DNA of 45,747 nt from CAYFUT01 sp964346395 (GTDB lineage: Bacteria > Bacillota > Halanaerobiia > Halobacteroidales > Halobacteroidaceae), in the NCBI GenBank assembly GCA_964346395.1, contig CAYFUT010000014.1, positions 1 through 45,747 on the forward strand, in the 5' to 3' direction. This document shows, piece by piece, positions 1 to 8,168 of this stretch. The translations under genes were made by a program, and so were the position numbers. Within the stretch, counting starts at the first letter, position 1, and every line of letters begins with the position of its first letter. The notes beneath the pieces were generated by a model. The model was not told where the DNA came from and made no database searches. It saw only the letters and a program-made list of their open reading frames with translations.

Positions 1-49
1 AGGATTGTGGCTCCTGAGGCCGTGGGTTCAAATCCCATCATCCACCCCA
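1..49 (+). tRNA. tRNA-His (GTG), 5' end cut by window edge
   Basis: The window opens inside a tRNA. The visible part starts in the anticodon stem, shows loop TTGTGGC with anticodon GTG, the T arm, the acceptor 3' strand CATCCAC, discriminator C and an encoded CCA. It is identical base for base to the 3' part of the complete tRNA-His at 568-645, so the cell has at least two copies of this gene. Confidence 0.95.
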
Positions 50-74
50 ATTAATCAAATTAATACTAGCAAGG

Positions 75-109
75 CCTATTGTAAACAAAATAGGTTTTGT
101 GTTTTTTTA
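75..109 (+). terminator. Possible weak terminator after first tRNA-His
   Basis: A six-base stem, CCTATT (75-80) with AATAGG (89-94), is followed by a T-rich run. The stem is short and AT-rich, so this could be a weak terminator or processing signal between tRNA genes. Confidence 0.35.
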
Positions 110-141
110 TTGCTGACTTATCATTTTACATTTTCAGATAT

Positions 142-217
142 GCTGGCGTAGCTCAACTGGCAGAGCAGCTGACTTGTAATCAGCAGGTCGTCGGTTCAAA
201 TCCGACCGCCAGCTCCA
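142..217 (+). tRNA. tRNA-Thr (TGT)
   Basis: Complete cloverleaf: acceptor GCTGGCG pairs with CGCCAGC, the anticodon loop is CTTGTAA (anticodon TGT), the T arm is GTCGG-TTCAAAT-CCGAC, and the discriminator T is followed by an encoded CCA. It reads ACA and, by wobble, other threonine codons. Confidence 0.96.
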
Positions 218-327
218 TTAACTTCAGTTAACAGTTAACAATTTACAGTTGACAGGTAAGAAATAACTTCAAAGTCCTAAAGAAAAATGGTTGTATGGTT
301 TTGACTTAAACTGTTGACTGTCAACTG
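218..327 (+). repeat. Spacer with inverted GTTAAC/GTTGAC-type repeat
   Basis: The tRNA-Thr to tRNA-Ala spacer holds CAGTTGACAG (246-255) and its exact inverse CTGTCAACTG (318-327), with further GTTAAC-rich copies at 225-240. The core GTTRACAATTTACAG recurs in the opposite orientation near 19755-19784 before murG, so it is a dispersed, hairpin-forming intergenic repeat and not part of the tRNAs. Confidence 0.6.
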
Positions 328-349
328 AATAAATGTTAATTGATATTTT

Positions 350-427
<78 letters not shown>

Positions 428-429
428 GT

Positions 430-532
430 TTAACTTCAATGGAGAATGGAGAATGGAGAATGGAGAATGGAGAATGATAAATGAAAATCAAGTTCAAAAA
501 ACTGTGTGTTGAAGTTAATGTTTTCATTTATC
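430..532 (+). repeat. Tandem GGAGAAT heptamers within inverted repeats
   Basis: Five tandem copies of GGAGAAT occupy 441-475. Around them lie two inverted pairs: TTAACTTCAA (430-439) with its inverse at 509-518, and GATAAATGAAAA (476-487) with its exact inverse at 521-532. The two pairings cross each other, so this looks like overlapping or decayed palindromic repeat units in the tRNA spacer. Confidence 0.6.
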
Positions 533-567
533 AATTATCATTTTATATTGTTCATTGTTTTTACCGT

Positions 568-645
568 GGTGGATGTAGCTCAGATGGTTAGAGCGCAGGA
601 TTGTGGCTCCTGAGGCCGTGGGTTCAAATCCCATCATCCACCCCA
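568..645 (+). tRNA. tRNA-His (GTG), complete
   Basis: Acceptor GTGGATG (569-575) pairs with CATCCAC (635-641). The anticodon loop TTGTGGC gives anticodon GTG, the discriminator is C73, and CCA is encoded at 643-645. A G at 568 supplies the extra G-1 opposite C73 that marks histidine tRNAs. Confidence 0.96.
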
Positions 646-676
646 ATTAATAACTTAATATAACATGAATTTATAT

Positions 677-717
677 AAGACACCCTTTCTTTTTTGAAAT
701 GGGTGTCTTATTTTTTT
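677..717 (+). terminator. Intrinsic terminator of the tRNA cluster
   Basis: AAGACACCC (677-685) pairs perfectly with GGGTGTCTT (701-709) and is followed by A and seven T residues. It ends the tRNA transcript and separates it from the pilus operon. Confidence 0.9.
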
Positions 718-726
718 GGATTTTTC

Positions 727-755
727 TTGAAATTATTAAGTTTATTTCCTAAAAT
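727..755 (+). promoter_or_regulatory. Sigma-A-type promoter for the pilus operon
   Basis: TTGAAA (727-732), a 17-base spacer and TAAAAT (750-755) form a near-consensus housekeeping promoter. It lies after the tRNA terminator and about 100 bases before pilB. Confidence 0.55.
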
Positions 756-859
756 AAAAAATAAAATAATATAGTACCTTTGATGGAAATATATTTAATT
801 ATTGAAGAAAATTAATAACAACTTATATAGTTTAACCCTTAGTTTGGAGGCAATAAGTT

Positions 860-2572
860 ATGGTAAAGAAAAAGCAGATGGGGGATGTGTTGATTGAGGC
901 TGGTTTTATTACTCGAAAACAGTTGTCGAAGGCACTAGAGACGCAAAAGGGAACTGATAAGCGGTTAGGAGAAGTTTTGCAGGAGATGGGGTTGATTTCT
1001 GAAGAAGATTTAGCTGAAGCTTTGGAGTACCAACTAGGAATTCCTCGCATTAATTTAAAAAAGTTTGTAATTGATTCAGAAGTAATTCAACTAATTTCAC
1101 AGTCATTAGCTAAACGCCACCACGCTATTCCAATCAAACAAGAAGGAAATCAGTTAACAGTTGCTATGTCTGACCCTTTGGATGTGATGGCCATTGATGA
1201 TATCAGAATTAAAACCGGCCAGGAAGTAGTTCCTGTAATTGCAACTAAATCAGAAATCAAACAGGCAATTGATCAGTATTTTGGGGAAAATGAAGTAGTT
1301 AAGGAAATGAATTCTAATTCCAATTTTACTTCGGAACAAGGACAAAAAGCAGAGGTTGATCGCCTGCGGGAGATGGTAGATGAAGCTCCAATAGTTAAAT
1401 TAGTAAATAATATTATTACTGAAGGCGTAGAACTAAGGGCTAGTGATATCCATATAGAACCAGAAGAAGAGGAAGTCAGAGTTCGTTATCGAGTTGATGG
1501 AATACTGCATAATGAAATGAATATCCCCAAACATACTCATTCAGCGCTAGTATCTCGAATAAAGATAATGGCTGATTTAGATATTGCGGAGAGGCGATTG
1601 CCCCAAGATGGTAGAGTCCAGATGACAGTTAAGGATAAGCAAATTGATTTACGGGTTTCTACTTTACCAACAGTCAGGGGAGAAAAGGTAGTTCTCAGGA
1701 TTTTAGATAAAAGTAGCTTGATGCTTGATTTGAAAAAATTAGGTTTTTTATCTGAACATTTAGCTTCTTTTAAAAAAATGATTGAAGAACCCCACGGAAT
1801 GATTCTAATGACTGGTCCTACGGGTAGTGGAAAGACTACTACTCTTTATTCAGCTCTAAAAGCTTTGGATACTGCTGAAACTAATATTGTAACTGTAGAG
1901 GATCCAGTTGAATATAAATTAGCAGGTATTAACCAAGTTCAAGTAAATCCCAAAGCAGGACTTACTTTTGCTAATGGATTACGTTCTATTTTACGGCAGG
2001 ATCCGGATATAATGATGATTGGTGAGATTAGAGATAAAGAGACGGCTGAAATTGCAATTCATGCTGCTTTAACAGGTCATTTGGTACTTACTACCCTCCA
2101 TACTAATCAGGCTGCGGGAGCTTTAACTAGATTAATTGATATGGGAGTTGAACCATTCTTGGTAGCTTCTTCGGTAATTGGAGTGGTAGCCCAGCGGTTA
2201 GTAAGAACTATTTGTCAGGAATGTAAGATGAAAAGGGATAATGCACAGATAAAAAATAAATTAAAGGATTATTTGCAAGTTAATGAGGATGATTTAAATA
2301 TTTATACCGGGCAGGGTTGTAGTGTCTGTAATGATACAGGATACCGAGGACGGACAGCAATTCATGAAATTTTGGAAGTAGATAAAAAAATAAAAGATTT
2401 AGTAGTAGAAGAGGCTTCTACTAGTCGAATTGATGAAGCAGCGCGAAAGCAAGAGATGGTAAGCTTAGAAAAATGCGGTATGAGAAAAGTGGGGCACGGC
2501 ATAACTACATTAGAGGAAGCAATGAGAGTAACTAAAGTACAAGTAAATCAAGCGAACTTACAAGATATTTAA
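860..2572 (+). CDS. pilB: Type IV pilus assembly ATPase PilB (GspE family)
   Basis: This is the cytoplasmic hexameric ATPase that powers pilin polymerisation. The 570-residue protein has an N-terminal MshEN-type domain (about residues 5-140). The secretion-ATPase core has Walker A GPTGSGKT at 319-326, a Walker B region DIMMIGEIRD near 383-392 and a His-box HAALTGH. A Zn-binding pair, CQEC (452-455) and CSVC (487-490), is typical of PilB/GspE and absent from PilT, which argues against a retraction ATPase. The start ATG follows GGAGG by nine bases. It is the first gene of the pilus operon. Neither pilC nor pilT follows it, which is unusual. Confidence 0.95.
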   Translation: MVKKKQMGDVLIEAGFITRKQLSKALETQKGTDKRLGEVLQEMGLISEEDLAEALEYQLGIPRINLKKFVIDSEVIQLISQSLAKRHHAIPIKQEGNQLTVAMSDPLDVMAIDDIRIKTGQEVVPVIATKSEIKQAIDQYFGENEVVKEMNSNSNFTSEQGQKAEVDRLREMVDEAPIVKLVNNIITEGVELRASDIHIEPEEEEVRVRYRVDGILHNEMNIPKHTHSALVSRIKIMADLDIAERRLPQDGRVQMTVKDKQIDLRVSTLPTVRGEKVVLRILDKSSLMLDLKKLGFLSEHLASFKKMIEEPHGMILMTGPTGSGKTTTLYSALKALDTAETNIVTVEDPVEYKLAGINQVQVNPKAGLTFANGLRSILRQDPDIMMIGEIRDKETAEIAIHAALTGHLVLTTLHTNQAAGALTRLIDMGVEPFLVASSVIGVVAQRLVRTICQECKMKRDNAQIKNKLKDYLQVNEDDLNIYTGQGCSVCNDTGYRGRTAIHEILEVDKKIKDLVVEEASTSRIDEAARKQEMVSLEKCGMRKVGHGITTLEEAMRVTKVQVNQANLQDI

Positions 2573-2637
2573 TTTTATGCAGAAAGAATTAAAATTTGGA
2601 CAAACCATTTTAAGAAATCTCTGGGGCGGATTTTCTC

Positions 2638-2790
2638 ATGGGAAGGAGGTGTAATTATCAGTCAAATATTCCGCTACGGGATACGGAAGGAGTTATTTCA
2701 GAAGGAGTTATTGAAGATTTAGTAGCCAATAAATTAAGAGAACAGGGATATTATGTTACAGAAAAGTTATTTTTTTATCAGCTACTGTAA
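2638..2790 (+). other. Doubtful 50-codon reading frame between pilB and pilin
   Basis: The 348 bases between pilB and the pilin hold no clear gene. An ATG frame of 50 codons runs from 2638 to 2790; its C-terminal half looks protein-like (EDLVANKLREQGYYVTEK). It has no ribosome-binding site before the ATG. A strong AAGGAGGT at 2642-2649 lies inside the frame with no usable start just after it. It may be a decayed gene remnant, a small protein with a non-standard start, or chance. The rest of the gap is purine-rich leader before the pilin. Confidence 0.25.
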
Positions 2791-2920
2791 AAAAATGTTT
2801 ATCTGGCGAAGGAGGGGATAGAGAGTAGGAAATATTTCAAAAAATAAATTATGTGATTTTTCTGAAAAAAAAGGAAAATAGGGATGGGATAAACAAAAAA
2901 ATACAATGGAGGGTTTGCAA

Positions 2921-3346
2921 ATGATTAGTAATTTAAGACAAAAACTTACTTTAGCAACTGAAGAGGGCTTTACTCTGATTGAATTAATGATTGTAATTGC
3001 AGTTATTGCGATTTTAGCGGCAATTGCTTTACCTAAATTTGGTAGTGTAAAAAGTACTGCTAATAAAGCAAGGGCAGAAAGTGAAATGAAAAATATTCAA
3101 ACAGCTCTGGAGATGTACTATTCTCAGCATGAAGCATATCCTTCTGATAAAAAAGAATTATCAAATATTGAGGGAATGGATCATTCAGTAATAAATACTT
3201 ATAAAGATGGAGGAAGTAACGGCGGTGGTTATAAGCCAAAGAATGATAACGGCAATGGTCATCAAAGTTATGAGTGGAATTATGATAATGGACAATATAA
3301 AATTGAAATTGATAGTGAGGGAGTATTTGAATCAAAAGCTAACTAA
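2921..3346 (+). CDS. Type IV major-type prepilin (GspG/PilA-like)
   Basis: A class III signal is clear: a short polar leader ending in EEG, then FTLIELMIVIAVIAILAAIA, with cleavage after Gly by prepilin peptidase and Glu at mature position 5. The hydrophobic helix forms the pilus core. The C-terminal domain is small, polar and rich in Asn, Gly and Asp (GGSNGGGYKPKNDNGNG), as in pseudopilins that bind calcium or in minor pilins. The protein has 141 residues from ATG 2921. An in-frame ATG at 2906 overlaps the ribosome-binding site GGAGGG and is rejected. It is the only pilin in the window, set between the ATPase and the PilMNOPQ genes. Confidence 0.9.
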   Translation: MISNLRQKLTLATEEGFTLIELMIVIAVIAILAAIALPKFGSVKSTANKARAESEMKNIQTALEMYYSQHEAYPSDKKELSNIEGMDHSVINTYKDGGSNGGGYKPKNDNGNGHQSYEWNYDNGQYKIEIDSEGVFESKAN

Positions 3347-3366
3347 GTCATTTATTTAACAAATAG

Positions 3367-3436
3367 AATTTGGGCCTGAAGTAAAGGAAAAATAAAAACC
3401 AACTGAGGGTTATTCCTTTAACTTTAGGTCCAAATT
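3367..3436 (+). other. Long imperfect hairpin downstream of pilin
   Basis: AATTTGGGCCTGAAGT-AAAGGAA (3367-3389) pairs along almost its whole length with the inverse strand at 3413-3436. No T-run follows, so it is more likely an mRNA-stabilising or attenuating structure than a full terminator. It would give the pilin transcript a protected 3' end and thus a higher pilin level than pilM onward. Confidence 0.5.
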
Positions 3437-3463
3437 TAAATCTTTAGCGGGCAAAATTATAAC

Positions 3464-3472
3464 TGATATAAT
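3464..3472 (+). promoter_or_regulatory. Extended -10 promoter before pilM
   Basis: TGATATAAT is a TGn-TATAAT extended -10 element after the pilin hairpin. No good -35 is seen. It would drive pilMNOPQ separately from pilB. The 180 bases from here to pilM hold only a strong AAAGGAGG followed by a five-codon frame (3574-3591). Confidence 0.4.
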
Positions 3473-3669
3473 ACATAATTATTAACTAATTTTATATTTT
3501 AATATTGGTTGAAAAGGAAATTGGGTTAAAAAAATGGTTTACGAATTACTGTAAGCAAAGGAGGAATCAATTTATGAGTGATAACTTTTAAGGTGGAGGA
3601 GATAGGCAGTCGTTTTGTTGACTGGCTAGTGGTTTTATGAGTTATTATCAATAGAAGCGAGGTGAGAAA

Positions 3670-4737
3670 GTGACTGAAAGTTTAGGTTTTTTTGGGAGAT
3701 TAAAATATAGATTTGATGAGTTATTTGAAGAAGAAGTTTTAGGACTTGATATTGGGGAGGATACAATAAAACTTGTTAACGTAAGTACTAGTTGGGGAAA
3801 AATTGTTTTTAATAATGTAGGGGTGATTGAAACTCCATCAGCGGCAGTGGAGGACGGAAAAATTAAAGATGTAGAAGCATTGAGCAATGCAATTCAAAAG
3901 AGTTTAGCGAAAAATAATTTTGAAGTTAATAAGGTTATAACTGCTGTTAGTGGAGAGAAAGTGGTGAGTCGAACAATTGAAATTCCTAATATGTCAGAAG
4001 AAGAGTTAGATAAAGCAGTTAGCTGGGAAGCGAAAGAGCAGATTCCAATCCCAATTGAAGAGGGGATTCTTGAGTATGAAATTTTAAATCAAAAGGCTAA
4101 CGGAGATTATCAATTATTAATTATAGTTGTTAAACAAAAGTTGATTGATAAGTATTTAGAATTATTTGATAATCTCGGTTTAGAACCGCTAGCTATTGAA
4201 ACGGAGCCGATTGCAATTGGGCGGACAGTAAATGAACTGTATAAGAAAAATACTATCTGTGCGATAGATATCGGCAAGCGGACTACGGATGTTTCAATTA
4301 TAGACAATGGGCGTTTGTTATTTACCCGCACGGTAAATTTAGGGGGGACAGATATAACTGCAGAAATTGCTGATAAACATGATTTGTCTAGTAAAGATGC
4401 TAATAAATATAAAGAAAATAATGATTTATTTAAAGAACCGGAATCTAATTTAGTTATCAAAAATTTGATTACTGCTATTTATCGTTCGCTTGATTATTTT
4501 GAAGTAAATAATCAAGATTATGAAATAGATAAAATCATGTTAACTGGAGGCAGCAGTAAATTAAAGGGGTTAGATAGACATTTGAGTAAGGAATTTGATA
4601 TTAAAGTAGGAAGATTAGATTTTTCTGGAAAATTGACTTCTAAACTGAAAAGAGTTAGCAAACAGAAGTTAGAAGAGATAGTTCAATTATTAACTGTTGG
4701 CATTGGATTGGCGCTTAGGAAGGAGGAAGAAGCATGA
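3670..4737 (+). CDS. pilM: Type IV pilus inner-membrane assembly protein PilM
   Basis: PilM is a cytoplasmic actin-like ATPase related to FtsA that binds the N-terminal tail of PilN and helps align the pilus machine. The 355-residue protein shows the actin-fold phosphate loops: LGLDIGEDTIKLVNV near residues 26-40 and CAIDIGKRTTDVSII near 197-211. The adenosine motif TGGSSKL is near 292. It starts with GTG after a GAGGTGAG ribosome site. Its stop overlaps the pilN start by four bases (ATGA), which implies translational coupling. It is distinguished from FtsA by the EEELDKAVSWEAKEQIP segment usual in PilM and by its neighbours. Confidence 0.93.
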   Translation: MTESLGFFGRLKYRFDELFEEEVLGLDIGEDTIKLVNVSTSWGKIVFNNVGVIETPSAAVEDGKIKDVEALSNAIQKSLAKNNFEVNKVITAVSGEKVVSRTIEIPNMSEEELDKAVSWEAKEQIPIPIEEGILEYEILNQKANGDYQLLIIVVKQKLIDKYLELFDNLGLEPLAIETEPIAIGRTVNELYKKNTICAIDIGKRTTDVSIIDNGRLLFTRTVNLGGTDITAEIADKHDLSSKDANKYKENNDLFKEPESNLVIKNLITAIYRSLDYFEVNNQDYEIDKIMLTGGSSKLKGLDRHLSKEFDIKVGRLDFSGKLTSKLKRVSKQKLEEIVQLLTVGIGLALRKEEEA

Positions 4738-5318
4738 TTAATTTATTACCCTCCGATTATGCTCAGGAAGAAAAGAAATTTGTACAAAAAATGGGATTGT
4801 TATTTGTTGGTTTATTAATAGCTGCTATTGGGACTTATTTTCTGTTTGGTTATATTAAATTGTCGGCGAAAAATCAAGCAACTAATAAAAAATTAAATAT
4901 AGCACAGCGCAAATTAAAGTCGGTTAATGAGCGAGTTAGATTCATCAATAAAACAAAAAAGAAAAAGAAGAGGTTAAAGAAAAAATTAGAACAGCGGGAA
5001 AAGATAGTAGGTAGTCAGATTAATTGGCCGTCCAATTTAAAAGAGTTAAAGAATACAATTCCTAAAAGAAGCTGGTTGAAGGAGTATAGAGTTAAAGAAC
5101 ACGATCAGTTTTATATAACTGGTTATACCTTGAATAGGCAGGAAGTAGAAAAAATTGTAGAAAGATTTAAAACTTCTCCTTACTTTTCTGATATTTCTCT
5201 GGAAGTAGTTAATAAACAAGAGGTAGTTAAATCTGGTTATCAATCAGTAAAAGCTGTTCATTATAAATTAACGGGGGTTTTAAATTCTAGGAGTGATATG
5301 CATGAAATGGTGGAATAA
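4734..5318 (+). CDS. pilN: Type IV pilus assembly protein PilN
   Basis: PilN is a bitopic inner-membrane protein that links PilM to PilO. The 194-residue product begins MINLLPSDY, and INLLP is the conserved PilM-binding tail. A membrane helix spans about residues 22-42. A very basic coiled coil follows (KTKKKKKRLKKKLEQR) and then a small ferredoxin-like periplasmic fold. It overlaps pilM by four bases and ends inside the ribosome-binding region of the next gene. Confidence 0.88.
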   Translation: MINLLPSDYAQEEKKFVQKMGLLFVGLLIAAIGTYFLFGYIKLSAKNQATNKKLNIAQRKLKSVNERVRFINKTKKKKKRLKKKLEQREKIVGSQINWPSNLKELKNTIPKRSWLKEYRVKEHDQFYITGYTLNRQEVEKIVERFKTSPYFSDISLEVVNKQEVVKSGYQSVKAVHYKLTGVLNSRSDMHEMVE

Positions 5319-5907
5319 ATTAACCATTCGGGAGCGAATAATGCTGGTAATTGGTTTAATAGTAGTACTTTCTGGTGCCTATTATCTGTTAGTTTATCAA
5401 CCCCTGGTTAATAAACTAGAGGAAAATAAAAAGCAGATAGAAAGAGTTAAATCACAAATTAAAAGCAAACGAAGTATTCTGCGAAATAAAAAACGTTTAA
5501 TGCAAGAGTATAAACAGTTAGAGAAAAGATTAGGCTATTCGGATAGTATAATTTATCAGGAAAGCTTTTTGACTTCCAGTAAGACTGTAGAGTTAATTGT
5601 TGCTCTTAATAAACAGGCTATGAGTTATAATGTAAGCTTAATGGAAGTTAAGTCCAGTAAGTTGCAGAAGGGAGATCTGTATCATGAATTTCCGATAAAA
5701 ATTAAAGTAAGAGGCAAGTACGATCAGATTACAAAGTATCTAAAAAGTATTAAACAAAATGACTATTTAACCCGGGTAGAAAGTTTTAAAATGACTTCTA
5801 CTTTACGACCGGTAGATCGGGTAACGGCAAATATTAACTTGATTGGGTATACGTTAGCTGATAACAAAGGAGGAGAAGGTGATGTAAGTGAAACTCAAGT
5901 TCAATAA
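5302..5907 (+). CDS. pilO: Type IV pilus assembly protein PilO
   Basis: PilO pairs with PilN in the periplasmic alignment subcomplex. The 201-residue protein has a short basic N-terminus (MKWWNKLTIRERIM), a membrane helix near residues 14-34, a coiled coil (about 35-75) and a C-terminal ferredoxin-like domain with FPIKIKVRGKYDQITKYLKSI. ATG 5302 sits eight bases after AGGAG (5289-5293); a GTG at 5293 overlaps that site and is rejected. It overlaps the pilN end by 17 bases and the next gene by 20. Confidence 0.87.
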   Translation: MKWWNKLTIRERIMLVIGLIVVLSGAYYLLVYQPLVNKLEENKKQIERVKSQIKSKRSILRNKKRLMQEYKQLEKRLGYSDSIIYQESFLTSSKTVELIVALNKQAMSYNVSLMEVKSSKLQKGDLYHEFPIKIKVRGKYDQITKYLKSIKQNDYLTRVESFKMTSTLRPVDRVTANINLIGYTLADNKGGEGDVSETQVQ

Positions 5908-6508
5908 TAATGTCCAGTCGGCAGATTTTAAGAAGAAAGCACTTGTAATTTCTCTGTTTGTTGTTTTACTGTTGGGTTTAGGCGGATTTGTAACCTACCA
6001 GATTTTGGATATAATTAATACTGATGCAGATCTTTCTGAATTCAAAGCTGAACTTGAAGAATTAGTAACGGTTGAGCAAAAAGAAGCTGATAGTAATAAA
6101 TTAGTTCAGAGCAAATTAAAATCACCAGAAGTGAGTATTTACGACAAGCAGCTGACAGATATCAGTCCGTTTAAATCACTGCTGCGGGCAAAACCGAAGG
6201 AAGAAACTACTGCTTCGGAGCAGGAAAAAGCAGTTAAAGGAGCTAAAAAGGAGGAAAAAGAAAAATCAGAACAGACTCTCCGGGAGGAAATAAAGCAGAA
6301 ATTGCAAGCCAAACTACAAATTTTGGGGATATTAGAAACAGACAATGATAAAAGGACAATTGTTAAATATGGAGACCAATCATCAAAAATGGTAGAAGAA
6401 GGAGCGGAATTTGAAGGATTAAGAATTAAACGAATTACTTCTAATAAATTAATTGTGGAAGAGAAAGAGAATGAATTCACCTATATAATTGGAGGTGAGG
6501 AAGATTAG
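5888..6508 (+). CDS. PilP-like pilus assembly protein (GspC-type HR domain)
   Basis: The 206-residue protein has one membrane helix (about residues 18-40), a long acidic and basic linker, and a compact C-terminal beta domain (about 138-203). That domain reads LQILGILETDNDKRTIVKYG then GAEFEGLRIKRITSNKLIVEE, the pattern of PilP/GspC homology regions that dock on the secretin N-domain. Its place between pilO and the secretin fits PilP. Unlike proteobacterial PilP it has no lipobox and is anchored by a helix, as GspC is. GTG 5888 is chosen from the AAGGTG upstream. The function is inferred from fold pattern and position. Confidence 0.7.
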   Translation: MKLKFNNNVQSADFKKKALVISLFVVLLLGLGGFVTYQILDIINTDADLSEFKAELEELVTVEQKEADSNKLVQSKLKSPEVSIYDKQLTDISPFKSLLRAKPKEETTASEQEKAVKGAKKEEKEKSEQTLREEIKQKLQAKLQILGILETDNDKRTIVKYGDQSSKMVEEGAEFEGLRIKRITSNKLIVEEKENEFTYIIGGEED

Positions 6509-6509
6509 G

Positions 6510-8159
6510 ATGAAAAAATTAATGATAATTTTTACAGCGGTTGTTTTAGTGTGGGGACTGGCTGCTGTGGGGGTAGAAGCTAGTGACCAGCAAGCTAATG
6601 CAAAAATAGAAATTAATAATCTTAATTTTAAGGAGGTTAAGCTGAGAGATGCTTTTCGTGCTTTAGCAGATATAGCAAATATGAATGTAATTACTGATGA
6701 TTCTGTGAGTGATGATAAAAAAGTTACCCTTCAATTAACGAATATTACTTTTTTTGAAGCAGTAGAACTATTAGCTAGAACGAATAATTTGGATTACAAA
6801 ATAGTAAATAATACGGTTTTAATAGCTGAACCCGGAAATTTAAGAAAAGGCTTTCAAGAAAAAGAGACTAAAGTTTTCAAATTACAAAATGCAGAACCAA
6901 AAGCAATTAAAGAAAGCATTACTTCTATAGTTGATGAAAAGAGTATTAAAGTAGATGAAAGGGCAGAAAGTTTAATTATAACTGCTTATGAAGGACAATT
7001 GGAGAAAGTAAGAACGGTTATTAAATCGCTTGATAAGGCAAAACAGCAGATAGTAATTCAGGCGCGGATTGAAGAGGTATCACATGATGGATTGAAAGAG
7101 CTAGGAATTGATTGGGATTTTGGTGATTTAAAAGTTAGTGCGGGAGGAAGTGATTCTGATTCTGGGGGAGCTAATTTAGAGGTAGGAAATGTTAAGTTGA
7201 GTTATAGTTCAATGCTAAATATGTTAGAGGAAAATAACCAAGCTACTGTTTTGGCTAATCCGCAGATAACTACTATTGATGGAAAGCAAGCTAATATAAA
7301 TATTGGTGATGAGGTACCGATAGTAAGGTCAGGTACAGATGGTGCTCCGAAAGTTAATTTTAAGGATGTAGGAATTAATTTAACTATTAAACCGCAGATT
7401 ACTGAGAAAAACCAAGTATTTATCAATGTTACGCCGGAAGTCAGTGTAGTTAGTAAGTATATTGAAACTCAGGGAGGTAAGTATCCAGTAGTTAGCAGCA
7501 GAAAAGCACAGACTAATGTAAAAGTAGAAAGCGGCGAGACAATTGCTTTAGGCGGCTTAATTAAAGAAGAAGAAATGGAAAAAATGTCTAAGGTGCCGGT
7601 GCTAGGAAATCTGCCGGTGTTAGGAAAGTTATTTCAGAAAAAGAATACTAGGCGAGAAAAACGAGAATTAATTATCTTTTTAACTCCTGAAATTATTGGG
7701 GAAAAGAAGGTAGTTAGTAGTGAAAGTGAGCAAAAGGGAAGCGATAAATCAGGAAGTAGTATTGGTAGCTCTCAAGTTGAACCGGGAATAGTGTCCATTG
7801 GTTATAAAGTTAAAGAAGATGAAACTTTATGGGGCATTGGCCAGAAATTTAATATTTTCTATGCTAAAATCATGAGAGCTAATAATTTACGTTCCAAAGG
7901 AGAAATAAAAGCAGGTCAAACGCTAGAAGTTCCTGTTCCTAAACGCTATTATTATCGAGTTAAAAAAGGAGATACTATCGAAGAGATAGCTTCTAAATAT
8001 AATATAAAGCCGGAGCGAATTAAAGATATTAACGGTATCAGCAGTTTAGATGATAAATATGGTATGAAGTTAGTACTACCAGTAAAAGTAAAAGATGAAG
8101 ATTGGGTAGTAGACTTTTCTAAAGATAAAGAGGAATATAGAAAGCACATGGACAACTAA
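6510..8159 (+). CDS. pilQ: Type IV pilus secretin PilQ with two C-terminal LysM domains
   Basis: This is the outer-membrane channel for the pilus. The 549-residue protein has a signal peptide (residues 1-25, ending VEAS), an STN-type domain (about 35-105) and a secretin N-domain (about 115-185). The secretin beta-barrel follows (about 235-395) with VPIVRSG, PVVSSRKAQTNVKVESGETI, ALGGLI and VPVLGNLPVLGKLF, ending RELIIFLTPEII. After a Ser-rich linker there are two LysM repeats (about 433-478 and 482-530), which bind peptidoglycan. ATG 6510 follows GGAGGTGAGG; a TTG at 6489 precedes that site and is rejected. A secretin implies an outer membrane. Confidence 0.92.
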   Translation: MKKLMIIFTAVVLVWGLAAVGVEASDQQANAKIEINNLNFKEVKLRDAFRALADIANMNVITDDSVSDDKKVTLQLTNITFFEAVELLARTNNLDYKIVNNTVLIAEPGNLRKGFQEKETKVFKLQNAEPKAIKESITSIVDEKSIKVDERAESLIITAYEGQLEKVRTVIKSLDKAKQQIVIQARIEEVSHDGLKELGIDWDFGDLKVSAGGSDSDSGGANLEVGNVKLSYSSMLNMLEENNQATVLANPQITTIDGKQANINIGDEVPIVRSGTDGAPKVNFKDVGINLTIKPQITEKNQVFINVTPEVSVVSKYIETQGGKYPVVSSRKAQTNVKVESGETIALGGLIKEEEMEKMSKVPVLGNLPVLGKLFQKKNTRREKRELIIFLTPEIIGEKKVVSSESEQKGSDKSGSSIGSSQVEPGIVSIGYKVKEDETLWGIGQKFNIFYAKIMRANNLRSKGEIKAGQTLEVPVPKRYYYRVKKGDTIEEIASKYNIKPERIKDINGISSLDDKYGMKLVLPVKVKDEDWVVDFSKDKEEYRKHMDN

Positions 8160-8168
8160 ATCAAAAGT

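Noticed and set aside
441..475. CRISPR-like array
   Set aside because: The repeats are seven bases long and directly joined, with no spacers and no cas genes nearby. It is a simple tandem repeat.
832..1050. Minus-strand open frame over the pilB start
   Set aside because: It lies antisense to a clear pilB reading frame, has no ribosome site and no recognisable product. The other long minus-strand frames over genes in the window are shadows for the same reason.
860..2572. PilT retraction ATPase
   Set aside because: The N-terminal MshEN-like domain and the two CxxC pairs are PilB/GspE features not found in PilT.
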